Positions 31,908 to 40,232 of a DNA stretch of 46,403 bases are shown one piece after another. The stretch covers positions 1 to 46,403 of the forward strand of contig NZ_JAHHIU010000117.1 of the NCBI RefSeq assembly GCF_024539815.1, in the 5' to 3' direction. Every line of letters begins with the position of its first letter. Position 1 is the stretch's first letter. Under the pieces are notes generated by a model, which did no database searches, was not told where the DNA came from, and saw nothing but the letters and a program-made list of their open reading frames with translations. This DNA comes from Streptomyces hayashii. Lineage in GTDB: Bacteria > Actinomycetota > Actinomycetes > Streptomycetales > Streptomycetaceae. The translations under genes were made by a program, and so were the position numbers.

Positions 31908-33020
31908 ATGAGTACCCTTTTCACCTCCCTCACTCTGCGCTCCCTGGAGATACCCAACCGGGTGTGGATGTCCCCGATGTGCATGTACTCCGCCGCCCCC
32001 GAGGGCCCGGACACCGGTGCGCCGACCGACTTCCACCTCACCCATCTGGCCGCCCGCGCCGCCGGCGGCGCGGGCCTGGTCATGGCCGAGGCCACCGGCG
32101 TGCGCCCCGACGGGCGCATCAGCCCCTGGGACCTCGGCCTGTGGAACGACCGCCAGCAGGAAGCGTTCGCCCGCGTCACCGCGGCGATCAAGGCGCACGG
32201 AGCCGTCCCCGCCGTCCAGCTCGCGCACGCAGGCCGCAAGGCGTCCGTCGACAAGCCCTGGCTGTCCGACCGCTACCTGTCCGGTGACGAGAACGGCTGG
32301 CGGGCCGTCGCGCCCAGCCCGGTCGCGTACCAGGGCCTGCCCGTCCCGCATGAGCTCACTGTGGACGAGATCCAGCGGCTGGTACGCGACTTCGCCGACT
32401 CCGCCCGCCGCGCCCTGGCCGCCGGATTCCAAGTCGCCGAGGTGCACGGCGCGCACGGCTACCTCATCAACTCCTTCCTCTCACCGGCCGCCAACATCCG
32501 CACCGACGCCTACGGCGGCAGCTTCGAGAACCGCATCCGCTTCGCCCTCGAAGTCGTCGACGCCGTCCGCGCGGTGTGGCCCGATGACCTGCCGGTCTTC
32601 TTCCGTGCCTCGGCCACCGACTGGCTGTCCGAGAACCCTGAGGACGAGCGGGACGGCTGGAGCGGACAAGACACCGTCCGTCTCGCCAAGGAGCTGACCG
32701 CCCACGGTGTCGACCTTCTCGACGCCTCCACCGGAGGCATGGTTCGTGACGCCAAGATCGTCGCCGAGCCGAACTACCAGGTGCCCTTCGCTGCCCAGGC
32801 CCGCCAAGGTGCCGGCATCCCCACCGCCGCGGTCGGCCTCATCACCGAGCCGCAGCAGGCCGAAGGCATCATCGCCGACGGACACGCCGACGCCGTCTTC
32901 CTCGGCCGCGAACTGCTCCGCAGCCCCTACTGGGCCCAGCACGCCGCCCTGACCCTCGACGCCGAGCCGCGCTGGCCCGACCAGTACGGCTACGCGGTGC
33001 AGCGCCGCAAGCGCCCCTGA
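31908..33020 (+). CDS. NADH:flavin oxidoreductase, Old Yellow Enzyme family (YqjM-like)
   Basis: Predicts 370 residues, the usual length. It is an FMN TIM barrel that reduces activated C=C bonds of enones and quinones with NAD(P)H. Visible residues: Cys25 in MSPMCMYSAA, the redox-tuning Cys of the YqjM/thermophilic-like class; the substrate-binding pair His180/His183 in EVHGAHGYLINSFLSP; AVQLAHAGRKASV; and the FMN-phosphate loop AAVGLITEPQQAE and DAVFLGRELLRSPYW. It belongs to the GntR operon with the SDR and a VOC protein. This points to detoxification or catabolism of electrophilic compounds. Confidence 0.95.
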   Translation: MSTLFTSLTLRSLEIPNRVWMSPMCMYSAAPEGPDTGAPTDFHLTHLAARAAGGAGLVMAEATGVRPDGRISPWDLGLWNDRQQEAFARVTAAIKAHGAVPAVQLAHAGRKASVDKPWLSDRYLSGDENGWRAVAPSPVAYQGLPVPHELTVDEIQRLVRDFADSARRALAAGFQVAEVHGAHGYLINSFLSPAANIRTDAYGGSFENRIRFALEVVDAVRAVWPDDLPVFFRASATDWLSENPEDERDGWSGQDTVRLAKELTAHGVDLLDASTGGMVRDAKIVAEPNYQVPFAAQARQGAGIPTAAVGLITEPQQAEGIIADGHADAVFLGRELLRSPYWAQHAALTLDAEPRWPDQYGYAVQRRKRP

Positions 33021-33092
33021 CCCGTCCCTCACCCCTGCGTCATCGACACCGGCCGGCCCGACAAGGTCACCGAACAGAAGGAACCCCAGACC

Positions 33093-33524
33093 ATGACCGA
33101 TTCCGCCTCCCGCATCCCCCGCTTCCACCTCGCCGTCCCGGTCGACGACCTGGACGCCGCCCGCCGCTTCTACGGCGAGACGCTCGGCCTGGAGCAGGGC
33201 CGCAGCGCCGAGACCTGGGTGGACTGGAACCTGCACGGACACCAGTTCGTCACGCACCTCGCCCCGGTTCGCGCCGAGCAGATACACAACCCGGTCGACG
33301 GCCACGACGTCCCCGTACCGCACTTCGGGCTGATCCTGACCGTCGACGCCTTCCACCGGCTCGCCGACCGACTGCGCGCCGCGGACACCGACTTCGTCAT
33401 CGAGCCCTACGTGCGCTTCGCAGGCGAGACCGGCGAGCAGTGGACGATGTTCCTGCTCGACCCGGCCGGCAACGCCCTGGAGTTCAAGGCCTTCGCACAC
33501 GACTCCCAGGTGTTCGCCGCCTGA
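33093..33524 (+). CDS. VOC-family (glyoxalase/dioxygenase-fold) protein
   Basis: Predicts 143 residues. The first beta-alpha-beta unit reads FHLAVPVDDLDAARRFYGET, then LGLEQGRSAETWVDWNLHGH, and the second unit is HFGLILTVDAFHRLADRLRA. The C-terminal TMFLLDPAGNALEFKAF contains the terminal Glu of the metal site. His and Glu positions (FHLAV, HFGLI, LEFK) match a metal-binding VOC enzyme. It is 72 bases after the Old Yellow Enzyme gene with an AGAAGGAA-type ribosome site. It closes the GntR-controlled operon; the substrate is unknown. Confidence 0.88.
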   Translation: MTDSASRIPRFHLAVPVDDLDAARRFYGETLGLEQGRSAETWVDWNLHGHQFVTHLAPVRAEQIHNPVDGHDVPVPHFGLILTVDAFHRLADRLRAADTDFVIEPYVRFAGETGEQWTMFLLDPAGNALEFKAFAHDSQVFAA

Positions 33525-33637
33525 TTTCTTCTGTGGGCGTCGGAGGGCGTTCGCACGCGCTGCTCGTCCGACCCAGTGGGGATGTCCGGACCCTCCCGGG
33601 ATTCAGGACGCGGGTCGTTCGGCGATCGAATCGGGCC

Positions 33638-33823
33638 GCTGTGGGGCGGGCCGGGGACGTTCCAGACGTCGGCGTGCTCGGCGATGATGCGCAGCGTGCG
33701 GTCGCCCCAGCCGCCGAGCAGCGGCGGCGGGCCGCCGGGCCGGACCGGGCCTGGGCCGTTGCGGGTGCGGAGTCGGGTGGTGCCAGCGGCCAGCGCGGCC
33801 GGCAGCGTCGCGCCCTCCAGGAC
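33638..33823 (-). pseudogene. Luciferase-like monooxygenase (LLM) C-terminal fragment
   Basis: Minus strand codons read LEGATLPAALAAGTTRLRTR, GPVRPGGPPPLLGGWGDRT and LRIIAEHADVWNVPGPPHS. The PPLLLGG(x)G(x)RTLRIIAEHADVWN block is a hallmark of F420-dependent LLM oxidoreductases. There is no start and the conserved part ends abruptly at each side, so it is a decayed fragment. Confidence 0.55.
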
Positions 33824-34204
33824 AGCGCCTCCGGACGGTCCGGCCAGCGGCATCAGGCGAAAGCACCCCGCTCAGAGGGCCGTTGCCTCCGGATGGTGGC
33901 GGTGAAGTTCGCTGAGTACGCCTTCGTCGACAGCCCTGACCTCCCATTCATCCCCGTCGCTGCTTCGGCCGTTTCGCGCGACAAGCGCTCCCCCTCGTTC
34001 GGCAATAGACACCAGGTTACGGCCCTGACCAGCTCACGCGACCCATCGGACAGGCCCTCCGGCGAGGCGAGAGCTGGCTGCGACGTCGTTGAGTGGCCCC
34101 GGCATGTTGGCTTCGAGCGGCCCCAGTTGGTGAAGGTTGTGTAGCTTCCCGACGTCCTGAATGGCCTCGGGGATTGGCTTGTGCTGGGACCAGCCGCGGC
34201 GCGG
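33824..34204. other. Intergenic stretch, mostly unexplained
   Basis: A minus-strand stretch around 34040-34190 reads PIPEAIQDVGKLHNLHQLGP, faintly like one leucine-rich repeat, without a start. Nothing else is supported. Confidence 0.3.
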
Positions 34205-34696
34205 TCAGCTCTGCGTGGCTGAGAACGGTATGGCGCCGGCCCATTCCCAGAAGGCGCCGGCCTCGTCGACTTCCCGTTGCAGCAGGGCGAACAACGGGCT
34301 CATGTCGGTGGCGGGAGGGACGTCGATGGCGACGAAGTGCTTTCCGTGCCATTCGCTGAGCAGTCCGGATTCCTTGATCGAGTTCTTGATGAGGCCGATG
34401 CTGCGGCCAAGTCGTTCGGCGTCCGTGCTCGGCCTGAGCAGCGAGCGCAGGACGCGGTGGCCGCTCGTCTGGGCAACGTCGACCACGCGTGCTGCCGGTG
34501 ACAGACGGACCCGGTCTCCGAGCGCGAGGCCGTAGGTCATGAAGGGGATGCAGGCCACCGTGTATGTGCCGTCCTCATCGGGCAGGAGCCACAGCTGCTC
34601 GATCTGCCCGTCGAGGTCGAAGGGCGCCAGATCGGCCTGGGCGACGTAGTTGCTCTCGGCCCGACCGACCGGTTCTTCGTGCACGATGTACTTCAT
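34205..34696 (-). CDS. DUF4265-like protein
   Basis: Predicts 163 residues, no signal peptide. The N-terminal part (SNYVAQADLAPFDLDGQIEQ, then LWLLPDEDGTYTVACIPFM) and the middle (LALGDRVRLSPAARVVDVAQ, SGHRVLRSLLRPSTDAER) resemble DUF4265 proteins. The C-terminal part is FVAIDVPPATDMSPLFALLQ ending GAIPFSATQS. Family function is unknown; related proteins are often near colicin-immunity or toxin genes. Its start at 34696 lies 72 bases before an IS21 istB fragment. Confidence 0.65.
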   Translation of the reverse strand: MKYIVHEEPVGRAESNYVAQADLAPFDLDGQIEQLWLLPDEDGTYTVACIPFMTYGLALGDRVRLSPAARVVDVAQTSGHRVLRSLLRPSTDAERLGRSIGLIKNSIKESGLLSEWHGKHFVAIDVPPATDMSPLFALLQREVDEAGAFWEWAGAIPFSATQS

Positions 34697-34767
34697 CTCT
34701 GCCCCTCTGCCCCTCTGCCTGCTCAGCTCGGCGAAGATCGTCCCATGGCGTCGGTCGGCGAAGCTGA

Positions 34768-35133
34768 TCAGGTGCTCCTCGGCTGTCGGCCCTTCTGCTC
34801 CGCCAGGGCTTTGGAGCGAGCCACACGGTAGGGCTCGGTGCCGGTCTCGATCAGGATGGCGCTGAAGGTGAGCCGGTCCACGATCGCCGCGCAGAGCCGT
34901 GGATCGGTGAATGTCCAGCTCCAGCCGGTGAAAGCCTCGTTGGAGGCGATCGCGATACTGCTCTTCTCCTCACGCCGTGAGCACGCCGTGAGCACCTGGA
35001 AGAGTATTTCCGCGCCCCCGCGGTCGACTTCGAGGTAGCCGAGCTCGTCGATTTCGAGGAGGTCGACGTGTCCGTAGCGGGCGATGGCCTTGCCCAGCTG
35101 CTTGTCGTCTGCCACCTCGACCAGCTCGTTCAC
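34768..35133 (-). pseudogene. istB: IS21-family IstB C-terminal fragment
   Basis: Reads NELVEVADDKQLGKAIARYG, then HVDLLEIDELGYLEVDRGGA and SSIAIASNEAFTGWSWTFTD, RLCAAIVDRLTFSAILIETG: the C-terminal AAA+ half of IstB including the Walker B region (LLEIDELGY). The N-terminal half with Walker A is missing, and the frame meets a stop about 20 bases upstream. An 11-bp duplication (GTGCTCACGGC twice, near 34972-34993) inserts extra residues at LTACSRREEK. The matching N-terminal half of an istB is at 36468-36693, on the opposite strand. Confidence 0.75.
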
Positions 35134-35298
35134 CAGGGCTGCCGTCCTTCAGCGCGACGGTGCACTCCGGGCACGCCGCCGTGTTGGGCGCGGCGTTGAC
35201 TGTGCCGGCCGTGCGTGACCGGAGCGTTCGGGGCGGAACCGGGGGACGGGTCCGTAGTGTGAGATGAGCCAACACCGCCCGCTTCGAAGTCGCAGGGC

Positions 35299-35436
35299 GT
35301 GATCGACATCGCGGTGTCCGAGGACGAGGAGTTCGTGTACGTCCAGAACGCCGCCTCCGACACTGTGGACGGCTTCCCGGTCGAGCGGAACGGTGCCCTC
35401 ACCAAGGTCACCACGGCGAACGAACTGCCGCCTTAG
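35299..35436 (+). pseudogene. Lactonase/beta-propeller C-terminal fragment
   Basis: An open frame of 45 codons reads GVIDIAVSEDEEFVYVQNAA then SDTVDGFPVERNGALTKV and ends ANELPP. This is the last blade of a lactonase-type seven-bladed propeller of actinomycete secreted proteins (DEEFVYVQN(A)A(D)(x)V(x)G(F)(x)V). The rest of the gene is absent. It lies between two IS21 fragments. Confidence 0.5.
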
Positions 35437-35510
35437 GTGAGTCGGCGCATGGAAGGCATCGTTGCGATGGGACGCCGTGCCGTTACGACGGACGGACGGT
35501 GGAGACGCCG

Positions 35511-35553
35511 TCAGGACGGGCCCCCCGACGTTGACGTCGGGGGCCCGTCCTGA
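35511..35553. terminator. Strong, probably bidirectional terminator
   Basis: A 20-bp near-perfect stem: left arm TCAGGACGGGCCCCCCGACG, right arm one G shorter, loop TTGA. It lies 48 bases beyond the stop of the DUF3455-like gene on the minus strand and downstream of the lactonase fragment on the plus strand. Confidence 0.75.
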
Positions 35554-35600
35554 CGGCAAGCCATCCGAGGCCGACCTGTATGGGGTGTTTTCCTAACGCC

Positions 35601-36182
35601 TCATCGAACGGTCGGCTCGTAGAAGACGTAGGTCGCGGTGTAGGGCACACCGATCTGGGCTCCCGCCTCGCAGGGACCGGTGGGCGCCACGCCCCCTCGT
35701 GTGTTCAGGCGCTGGATGTAGGAGACGGAACCGAAGAGCCCCTGCCCCCGGTCGGCCGTGGCCTTGAGCAGCAGTTCGGGGACGGCACCGGCACGAGGAT
35801 TGCTCGCACCGGGCACGGCGGCGGCGTTGACGGCACTGCCGTCCACGGTGGAGACCCACACCGGGCCGCGCGAGTGGAGAGCGACAGGCCGGTGGTGCCG
35901 GTCACGCACGTCCGACAGGGTGGCCGCCGGTTCGACGAACGTCCAGGCGTCGTTGGTGCAGTCATAGGTCTGCACTCCCTTCGCGGCGAGTTCGGCGATC
36001 CTCTTGTTGCCGTCCGGCACCCGGAGTTGGGGAGCGACCGGGGTCGCGTGCGACCGCGCGACGGTGCCCGCCTCGGTGGCCGGCCTGTCGGACGCGTGGC
36101 TGACGGCCGCGGCGGCGATCACCGAGGCGGCCGCTGTGACGATACTTCCCGCCGTCAGGGCGGCGCGCTTGCTGAAGAGCAT
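35601..36182 (-). CDS. Secreted DUF3455-family protein
   Basis: Predicts 193 residues from ATG at 36182. The N-terminus MLFSKRAALTAGSIVTAAAS then VIAAAAVSHA is a signal peptide. The mature sequence has the DUF3455 pattern: RVPDGNKRIAELAAKGVQTY, DCTNDAWTFVEPAATLSDV, RHHRPVALHSRGPVWVSTVD and VSYIQRLNTRGGVAPTGPCE, then YTATYVFYEPTVR. Two Cys (YDCTN, GPCE) are likely disulphide-bonded. Function is unknown; members are exported proteins of soil bacteria and fungi. It is flanked by IS21 fragments but is intact, with a strong terminator. Confidence 0.85.
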   Translation of the reverse strand: MLFSKRAALTAGSIVTAAASVIAAAAVSHASDRPATEAGTVARSHATPVAPQLRVPDGNKRIAELAAKGVQTYDCTNDAWTFVEPAATLSDVRDRHHRPVALHSRGPVWVSTVDGSAVNAAAVPGASNPRAGAVPELLLKATADRGQGLFGSVSYIQRLNTRGGVAPTGPCEAGAQIGVPYTATYVFYEPTVR

Positions 36183-36348
36183 GGGAAACGACTCCGGATA
36201 TCGGTAGGGAGAAGTGCGGACCACGGTCACGAGCCGTCAGGAACCCGGTCCGCGAACACTGTTGGACAGTAGAGGCGGATGACCGCCCGGATGTCGTGGC
36301 CAGGTGACTCGTAAGGGATCCGAAAGGAGTCGAAGGGCCGACAGCTGC

Positions 36349-36456
36349 GTGACCCTGCACCTTCACCCCGCCCTGCCACCCGACGAACGGCCTCTGCCGT
36401 CGATCGCTCACTACAACCAGCTCCTGCGGCTCCGCCGCGACCGCCCCACCCCCTGA
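36349..36456 (+). pseudogene. istA: IS21-family IstA C-terminal fragment
   Basis: Reads LHPALPPDERPLPSIAHYNQ then LLRLRRDRPTP and a stop at 36454. This is the C-terminal tail of IS21 transposase IstA, and the usual istA-istB order with a ribosome site before istB follows. The rest of istA is absent. Confidence 0.6.
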
Positions 36457-36467
36457 AGGAGAACAGC

Positions 36468-36693
36468 GTGTCCATTCCTCGCCGGCGAGGACTCACCGAG
36501 CAGGCCGCAACGGCAGCGATCGATCAGTCATGCCGGATGCTGAGGCTGCCCACGATCAGGTCCCAGTTTCCCCGAACTCGCCGGAACCGCCGGCCGCGAG
36601 CAGATGTCCTAGCTCGGCTTCCTCTCCGAGCTCCTGCTGGCCGAATGCGTTGATCGGGCCCGCCGCCGGTCCCGGCGGCGCATCGAGGTGCTG
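36468..36693 (+). pseudogene. istB: IS21-family IstB N-terminal fragment
   Basis: Starts GTG at 36468 (AAGGAG upstream), SIPRRRGLTEQAATAAIDQS then CRMLRLPTIRSQFP. The frame then shifts by one base near 36570; the continuation reads ELAGTAGREQMS, stop TAG (36610-36612, Tyr codon mutated), LGFLSELLLAECVDRARRRS. Thus it is both frameshifted and nonsense-mutated, and is cut off near 36693, 40 bases before the end of the AraC gene. Together with the istA tail it is one piece of an IS21 element. Confidence 0.75.
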
Positions 36694-36731
36694 TCGTTAT
36701 TCATGCGGCCACAGGTGCGTTGTTGCTGCGT

Positions 36732-37727
36732 CTATTCCCGCGCGGCCCTCGCCAGTTCCCGCACCCGGTACTCCATGGGCGACATCCCGTACGCGCTGCG
36801 GAACGCCCGCGTGAAATCGGGGGCGCGGACCATGCCCCAGCGCGTGGCGATGGTGTGGATGGGCGTGGAGCGGAGGTGAGGGTCCGCCAGGTCGCGGCGG
36901 GCGTTTTCGAGGCGCTGGCCGCGGATCCAGGCCGCGACCGTCTCACCCGAGGTGTCCTCCTTGAAGATCCGGTGCAGATAGCTCAGTGAGATGTGGTGCG
37001 CGGCGGCTATCACGGGCGGCGTCAGCTCGGGGTCGTGCAGGTTTTGACGGATGAATGCCCGGACCTGTGTCGTCAGCGTCCGCTGACGAGTCTCCGGCGG
37101 CAGCACATCCTCCGCCTCAAGCGTGTGCGCGAACCAGGCGGACAACAGGTCGATCAGGGTGGTGCCGAGGCGGGGCGCATCGGACGGCTGAAGGACGTCG
37201 GCCTGCTGCTCCAACCCGGTAAGGAATCCTGTCAACAGGGCGCCCACTCCCTCCCGCCCCGACAGCCGTCGCCCCAGCAGCTGCTGGACCCGGGAGGGCG
37301 CCAGCGGCAACAGCGCCTTGGGGAAGTCCACTCCCACCCCTGTGACCATCTGACGCCCGTGCTCAGCCGGCACGTGCACTTCATACGGTCGCGACGTGTC
37401 ACTCACCCACAGATCCCTCGGCCCGTACGCCTCGACCCGCCCCACATGTTCGAAACCCAGCCCGCCGCCGAGCACCAGCGACAGGTGGTACATCTCCGGA
37501 TCGGACTGCCGCACCAGCTTCTCAGTACGCCGGAACCCCGTCGGCAGGTACGACGTCGGCCACACCAGCACCGGCCCTAGCTCCAGCAGGCGCTGTTCCG
37601 CCCAGAAGTCATCGGCGAAGTGGCTGCTCATGTGACTGGGTGCGATCGCCCGGTGCATCAACTCGACCCAATACTCGAACCGGTGCTCCTTGGGCACGTC
37701 GTCGCTCCGGAAGATCGTTCCGATCAT
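36732..37727 (-). CDS. AraC-family regulator (AraC_binding_2 type)
   Basis: Predicts 331 residues. The N-terminal ligand domain begins RSDDVPKEHRFEYWVELMHR and contains MYHLSLVLGGGLGFEHVGRV. The C-terminal pair of HTH motifs spans residues about 225-325 (PPVIAAAHHISLSYLHRIFK, then ARRDLADPHLRSTPIHTIAT, then WGMVRAPDFTRAFRSAYGMS). This matches Streptomyces AraC regulators of the FeaR/AraC_binding_2 group, often next to catabolic or stress genes. A possible 55-codon ORF ends 7 bases before its start. The target genes are not clear; downstream, on the other strand, lies the IS21 fragment. Confidence 0.92.
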   Translation of the reverse strand: MIGTIFRSDDVPKEHRFEYWVELMHRAIAPSHMSSHFADDFWAEQRLLELGPVLVWPTSYLPTGFRRTEKLVRQSDPEMYHLSLVLGGGLGFEHVGRVEAYGPRDLWVSDTSRPYEVHVPAEHGRQMVTGVGVDFPKALLPLAPSRVQQLLGRRLSGREGVGALLTGFLTGLEQQADVLQPSDAPRLGTTLIDLLSAWFAHTLEAEDVLPPETRQRTLTTQVRAFIRQNLHDPELTPPVIAAAHHISLSYLHRIFKEDTSGETVAAWIRGQRLENARRDLADPHLRSTPIHTIATRWGMVRAPDFTRAFRSAYGMSPMEYRVRELARAARE

Positions 37728-37734
37728 GTCTGGG

Positions 37735-37902
37735 TCAGTCCTGAGCGGCGCAGGGGCGAAGTCCGCCCGAGCGGCAAAGGAGACGGAGTGTTGGGGTCAG
37801 TGGGATCTCGGCGTCAGCATCCCGCACATCCACATCGCCAACCAGGGCGAAAGGCCCGGTCTCCTGCTCATCGAAGTCAACAATGGCGGAGAACACAAAC
37901 AC
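37735..37902 (-). CDS. Possible small ORF coupled to araC
   Basis: GTG at 37902 is preceded by AGGAGGAGG with 3 bases spacing. It reads FVFSAIVDFDEQETGPFALV, GDVDVRDADAEIPLTPTLRL and LCRSGGLRPCAAQD, 55 residues, acidic in the middle. The stop is 7 bases before the AraC start, so translation could be coupled. I do not recognise the product. Evidence is the strong ribosome site, the position and the fairly ordinary amino-acid composition; codon bias is weaker than in the neighbours. Confidence 0.35.
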   Translation of the reverse strand: MFVFSAIVDFDEQETGPFALVGDVDVRDADAEIPLTPTLRLLCRSGGLRPCAAQD

Positions 37903-38387
37903 ATCCCTCCTCCTCGGGGTTCCGGCATAGCACCGGACCGCTCCTACGCTACCGCCCGCCGGCTGCCGGGCCCGCCCGCAACCCGGTGCGGCGGACAGCG
38001 CCGTCGGCGTGCTCCTGAGGGCTCCTGGTCGCAAGCCCGAACCCGTGTCAGGACTCTGCGGCAGGCGTGTTGGCCCGCGCCCCCCGTCGCCCCCGGTGCC
38101 GGCTCGACGGGTTCCCCGCCTCCCCGGGCGGTACACGGTGCTCACCGTGCAGTGTCTGCCCGCCGCCGGAGCGACCCGACCCTGGCCGCGGACTCGGGGA
38201 TCGCCCGTGGGTGAGCACCCACCGCCTGCCGTGCACGAGCGGGAAGGCCCGCCGCTGGCCGTATGCGCCCGAGCCGTGGAGCCTGCGGCGGTGGAGGCTT
38301 GCCCTGCCGCGCCGCTCGGGCAGTGCGGCTCCGCGCAACGTGCGAAGGAAGCGCGGGACCACAGACCGCGGTCGAAGCAGGGCAGTT
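37903..38387. other. Intergenic stretch, no gene supported
   Basis: About 485 bases between the AraC unit and the nitrilase gene, both on the minus strand. Open frames on either strand have shadow composition. No repeat or RNA gene was seen. Confidence 0.4.
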
Positions 38388-39317
38388 TCAGAATGCTGTG
38401 CGTACATCGCTGCGCGGATCCCCGACGGGGATCCGCTCTTCGTAGAGTCCGGCCCGCGCAGTGCGCCGCCACGGGCGTGCGCAGCGAACGGCCACGTCGA
38501 TGTCGTCCTCCTGCGAGTCCAGGCCGATGTCCGCGATCGCGAGGGCGGGTTGTCCGTTCGCGGGACAGCGCGCCAGCCACCTCCCGCCGGGCGCCACGAT
38601 CCCGGACGGCACCGTAGCGCTGAACTGGGACGGGACGGAGTAGCCGAGCCAGTAGTTGTGGAGCGTCCCGTACGCCTGCGCGACACGGGCACGTGGCGCG
38701 TCGTCGACCATCACCGACAGCAGGACGCAGTCGACTTCCAAGCGCTCGTACTCGTCGAACACTTCCGGGAAGTTGGCCTCAATGCACAAGGCGAAGCCGA
38801 ACCGAAGGCCGTCCACTTCGATGACGAGCGGCTGGTGTCCTGGGGAGTACAGGTAGGACACCTCGGTGTGTGACAGGAACCTCTTGTCATACCGTGCGAC
38901 GAGCCGGCCGCGGTCGGAGACGACGTAGAGGCTGTTGTGGGGTGGGTTCGGCGGTGTGAGCGGGTGGACCGATCCGAGCACCGTCCACAGGCCGAGCTCT
39001 CCCGCCAGCGCGGTGATCGACTCTGCTTCCTCGCGTATCACGTCCCACGCGGCACGACTCCAATCAGCCGGCACCAGCTCGCCGTCCGGGCCCACCGCCA
39101 TGACGCGCTTGCTCGGGTAGGTGATCGCCCCCTCGGGGAACTGCACCAACCGCGCCCCAGCCTCGGCGGCCTCGACCATCAGGGCCCGGATCTCTTGCCC
39201 GGCTGCCCGCAGCGCTCCTCGGTCAGTGGGATCTTCCGGCACCTTGCTCTGCGCGACCGCCAGCCGCAATGCCCTGGCCACACTGAGGCGTTCGTTGAGG
39301 GCAGAAGTCGTCGTCAT
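38388..39317 (-). CDS. Nitrilase-superfamily carbon-nitrogen hydrolase
   Basis: Predicts 309 residues. The Glu-Lys-Cys triad is visible: Glu62 in LVQFPEGAITYPS, Lys145 in VARYDKRFLSHTE and Cys178 in FGFALCIEANFPE. These sit in the alpha-beta-beta-alpha sandwich and predict amidase or nitrilase activity with a thioacyl-enzyme intermediate. No signal peptide. The family includes beta-ureidopropionase and aliphatic amidases; the sequence alone does not decide the substrate. The gene starts 68 bases after the PIG-L gene on the same strand and may be co-transcribed, as hydrolases acting on a common amide-containing compound. Confidence 0.9.
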   Translation of the reverse strand: MTTTSALNERLSVARALRLAVAQSKVPEDPTDRGALRAAGQEIRALMVEAAEAGARLVQFPEGAITYPSKRVMAVGPDGELVPADWSRAAWDVIREEAESITALAGELGLWTVLGSVHPLTPPNPPHNSLYVVSDRGRLVARYDKRFLSHTEVSYLYSPGHQPLVIEVDGLRFGFALCIEANFPEVFDEYERLEVDCVLLSVMVDDAPRARVAQAYGTLHNYWLGYSVPSQFSATVPSGIVAPGGRWLARCPANGQPALAIADIGLDSQEDDIDVAVRCARPWRRTARAGLYEERIPVGDPRSDVRTAF

Positions 39318-39384
39318 CGCTCTCCGATGGATAGGTACTTGCTCGTGGACACGGTGAAAATGCGGTCGGTACAGGGCCGAGGTG

Positions 39385-40158
39385 TCAGTGGCCCAGATGG
39401 ACTGGGTCGCCCATTGCTGGGCCGGGGGTGAGGCGGGTGAAGTGCTCGGTCTGGATGATCCGCTTCCGGTCGGCTTCGGGAAGGCGGGCGAGGATGCCGG
39501 GCAGGGACCGCTCGCGTGCGACTTCGCCGCGGTGTGCGAGGATCGCCCGCCACTTCATGTCGGCCCACGGTGTGACGTCGACGCTGGTGGTCACGTACGA
39601 GTCCGGTACCGCGAGGATGGTCTTGCCCACCCCTTTCAGCAGCGAGCCGAGCAGGCCCACACCGGACTCGGGGTGCGTGGCCGCGTACAGGGCGGTCGGC
39701 TGCCAGGGCGGGCCCGCTTCGGGATACAGCTGGGCGAGGCCGGCCGCTTCAACGGCGAGCAGAGTGATCTGGTGCGTGCGTACGTGGTCGGGGTGGCCGG
39801 TCAGCTGACCGACCGCGTCGTGCCCGACGACGATGTCGGGCCGGAAGTCCCGGATGTGAGCGACGAGGCGTCCGACTGCCTCGTCGAGGGGAGCATCCAC
39901 GAGTCGGGGTCGGCCGGGGGCCGCCTCGTGGTCGCGTGCGTCGTTGTAGCCGAGCAGGCGTGCGGCGCCGGCGCCCAAGGTATGCAGGGCGTCTCTGAGT
40001 TCGAGGGTGCGGGGGCTGTCCGGCGCCCAGGTCGCGGTGACGACGGTGGTGCGGGCGCCGGCGGCGTGGTGCTGAGCGAGCACGCCGCCGGCCAGGAGGC
40101 TCTCGTCGTCGGGGTGCGCGAACACCCCCAGCAGGGACGGCAGGTGCGGGGCGTTCAT
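39385..40158 (-). CDS. PIG-L/LmbE-family zinc deacetylase
   Basis: Predicts 257 residues from ATG at 40158; a GTG at 40176 is an alternative. The zinc motif is VFAHPDDES (His15, Asp18) with the third ligand in GHPDHVRTH, and the N-terminal Rossmann-like segment TTVVTATWAPDSPRTLELRD is as in mycothiol or teicoplanin-type N-acetylglucosamine deacetylases. It removes an acetyl or acyl group from an amino sugar or conjugate. Paralogues are common in actinomycetes (mycothiol biosynthesis, thiol conjugate amidase, antibiotic pathways). Its downstream neighbour is a nitrilase-type hydrolase, which fits a two-step amide cleavage, but this is inference. Confidence 0.88.
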   Translation of the reverse strand: MNAPHLPSLLGVFAHPDDESLLAGGVLAQHHAAGARTTVVTATWAPDSPRTLELRDALHTLGAGAARLLGYNDARDHEAAPGRPRLVDAPLDEAVGRLVAHIRDFRPDIVVGHDAVGQLTGHPDHVRTHQITLLAVEAAGLAQLYPEAGPPWQPTALYAATHPESGVGLLGSLLKGVGKTILAVPDSYVTTSVDVTPWADMKWRAILAHRGEVARERSLPGILARLPEADRKRIIQTEHFTRLTPGPAMGDPVHLGH

Positions 40159-40232
40159 GGTGAAGGGTCTCCTCACGGATGTGGTTCCGGGGGGCGCCGG
40201 CCGCGCGACGCTTCCTTGCGGCGGGCCGCCGG

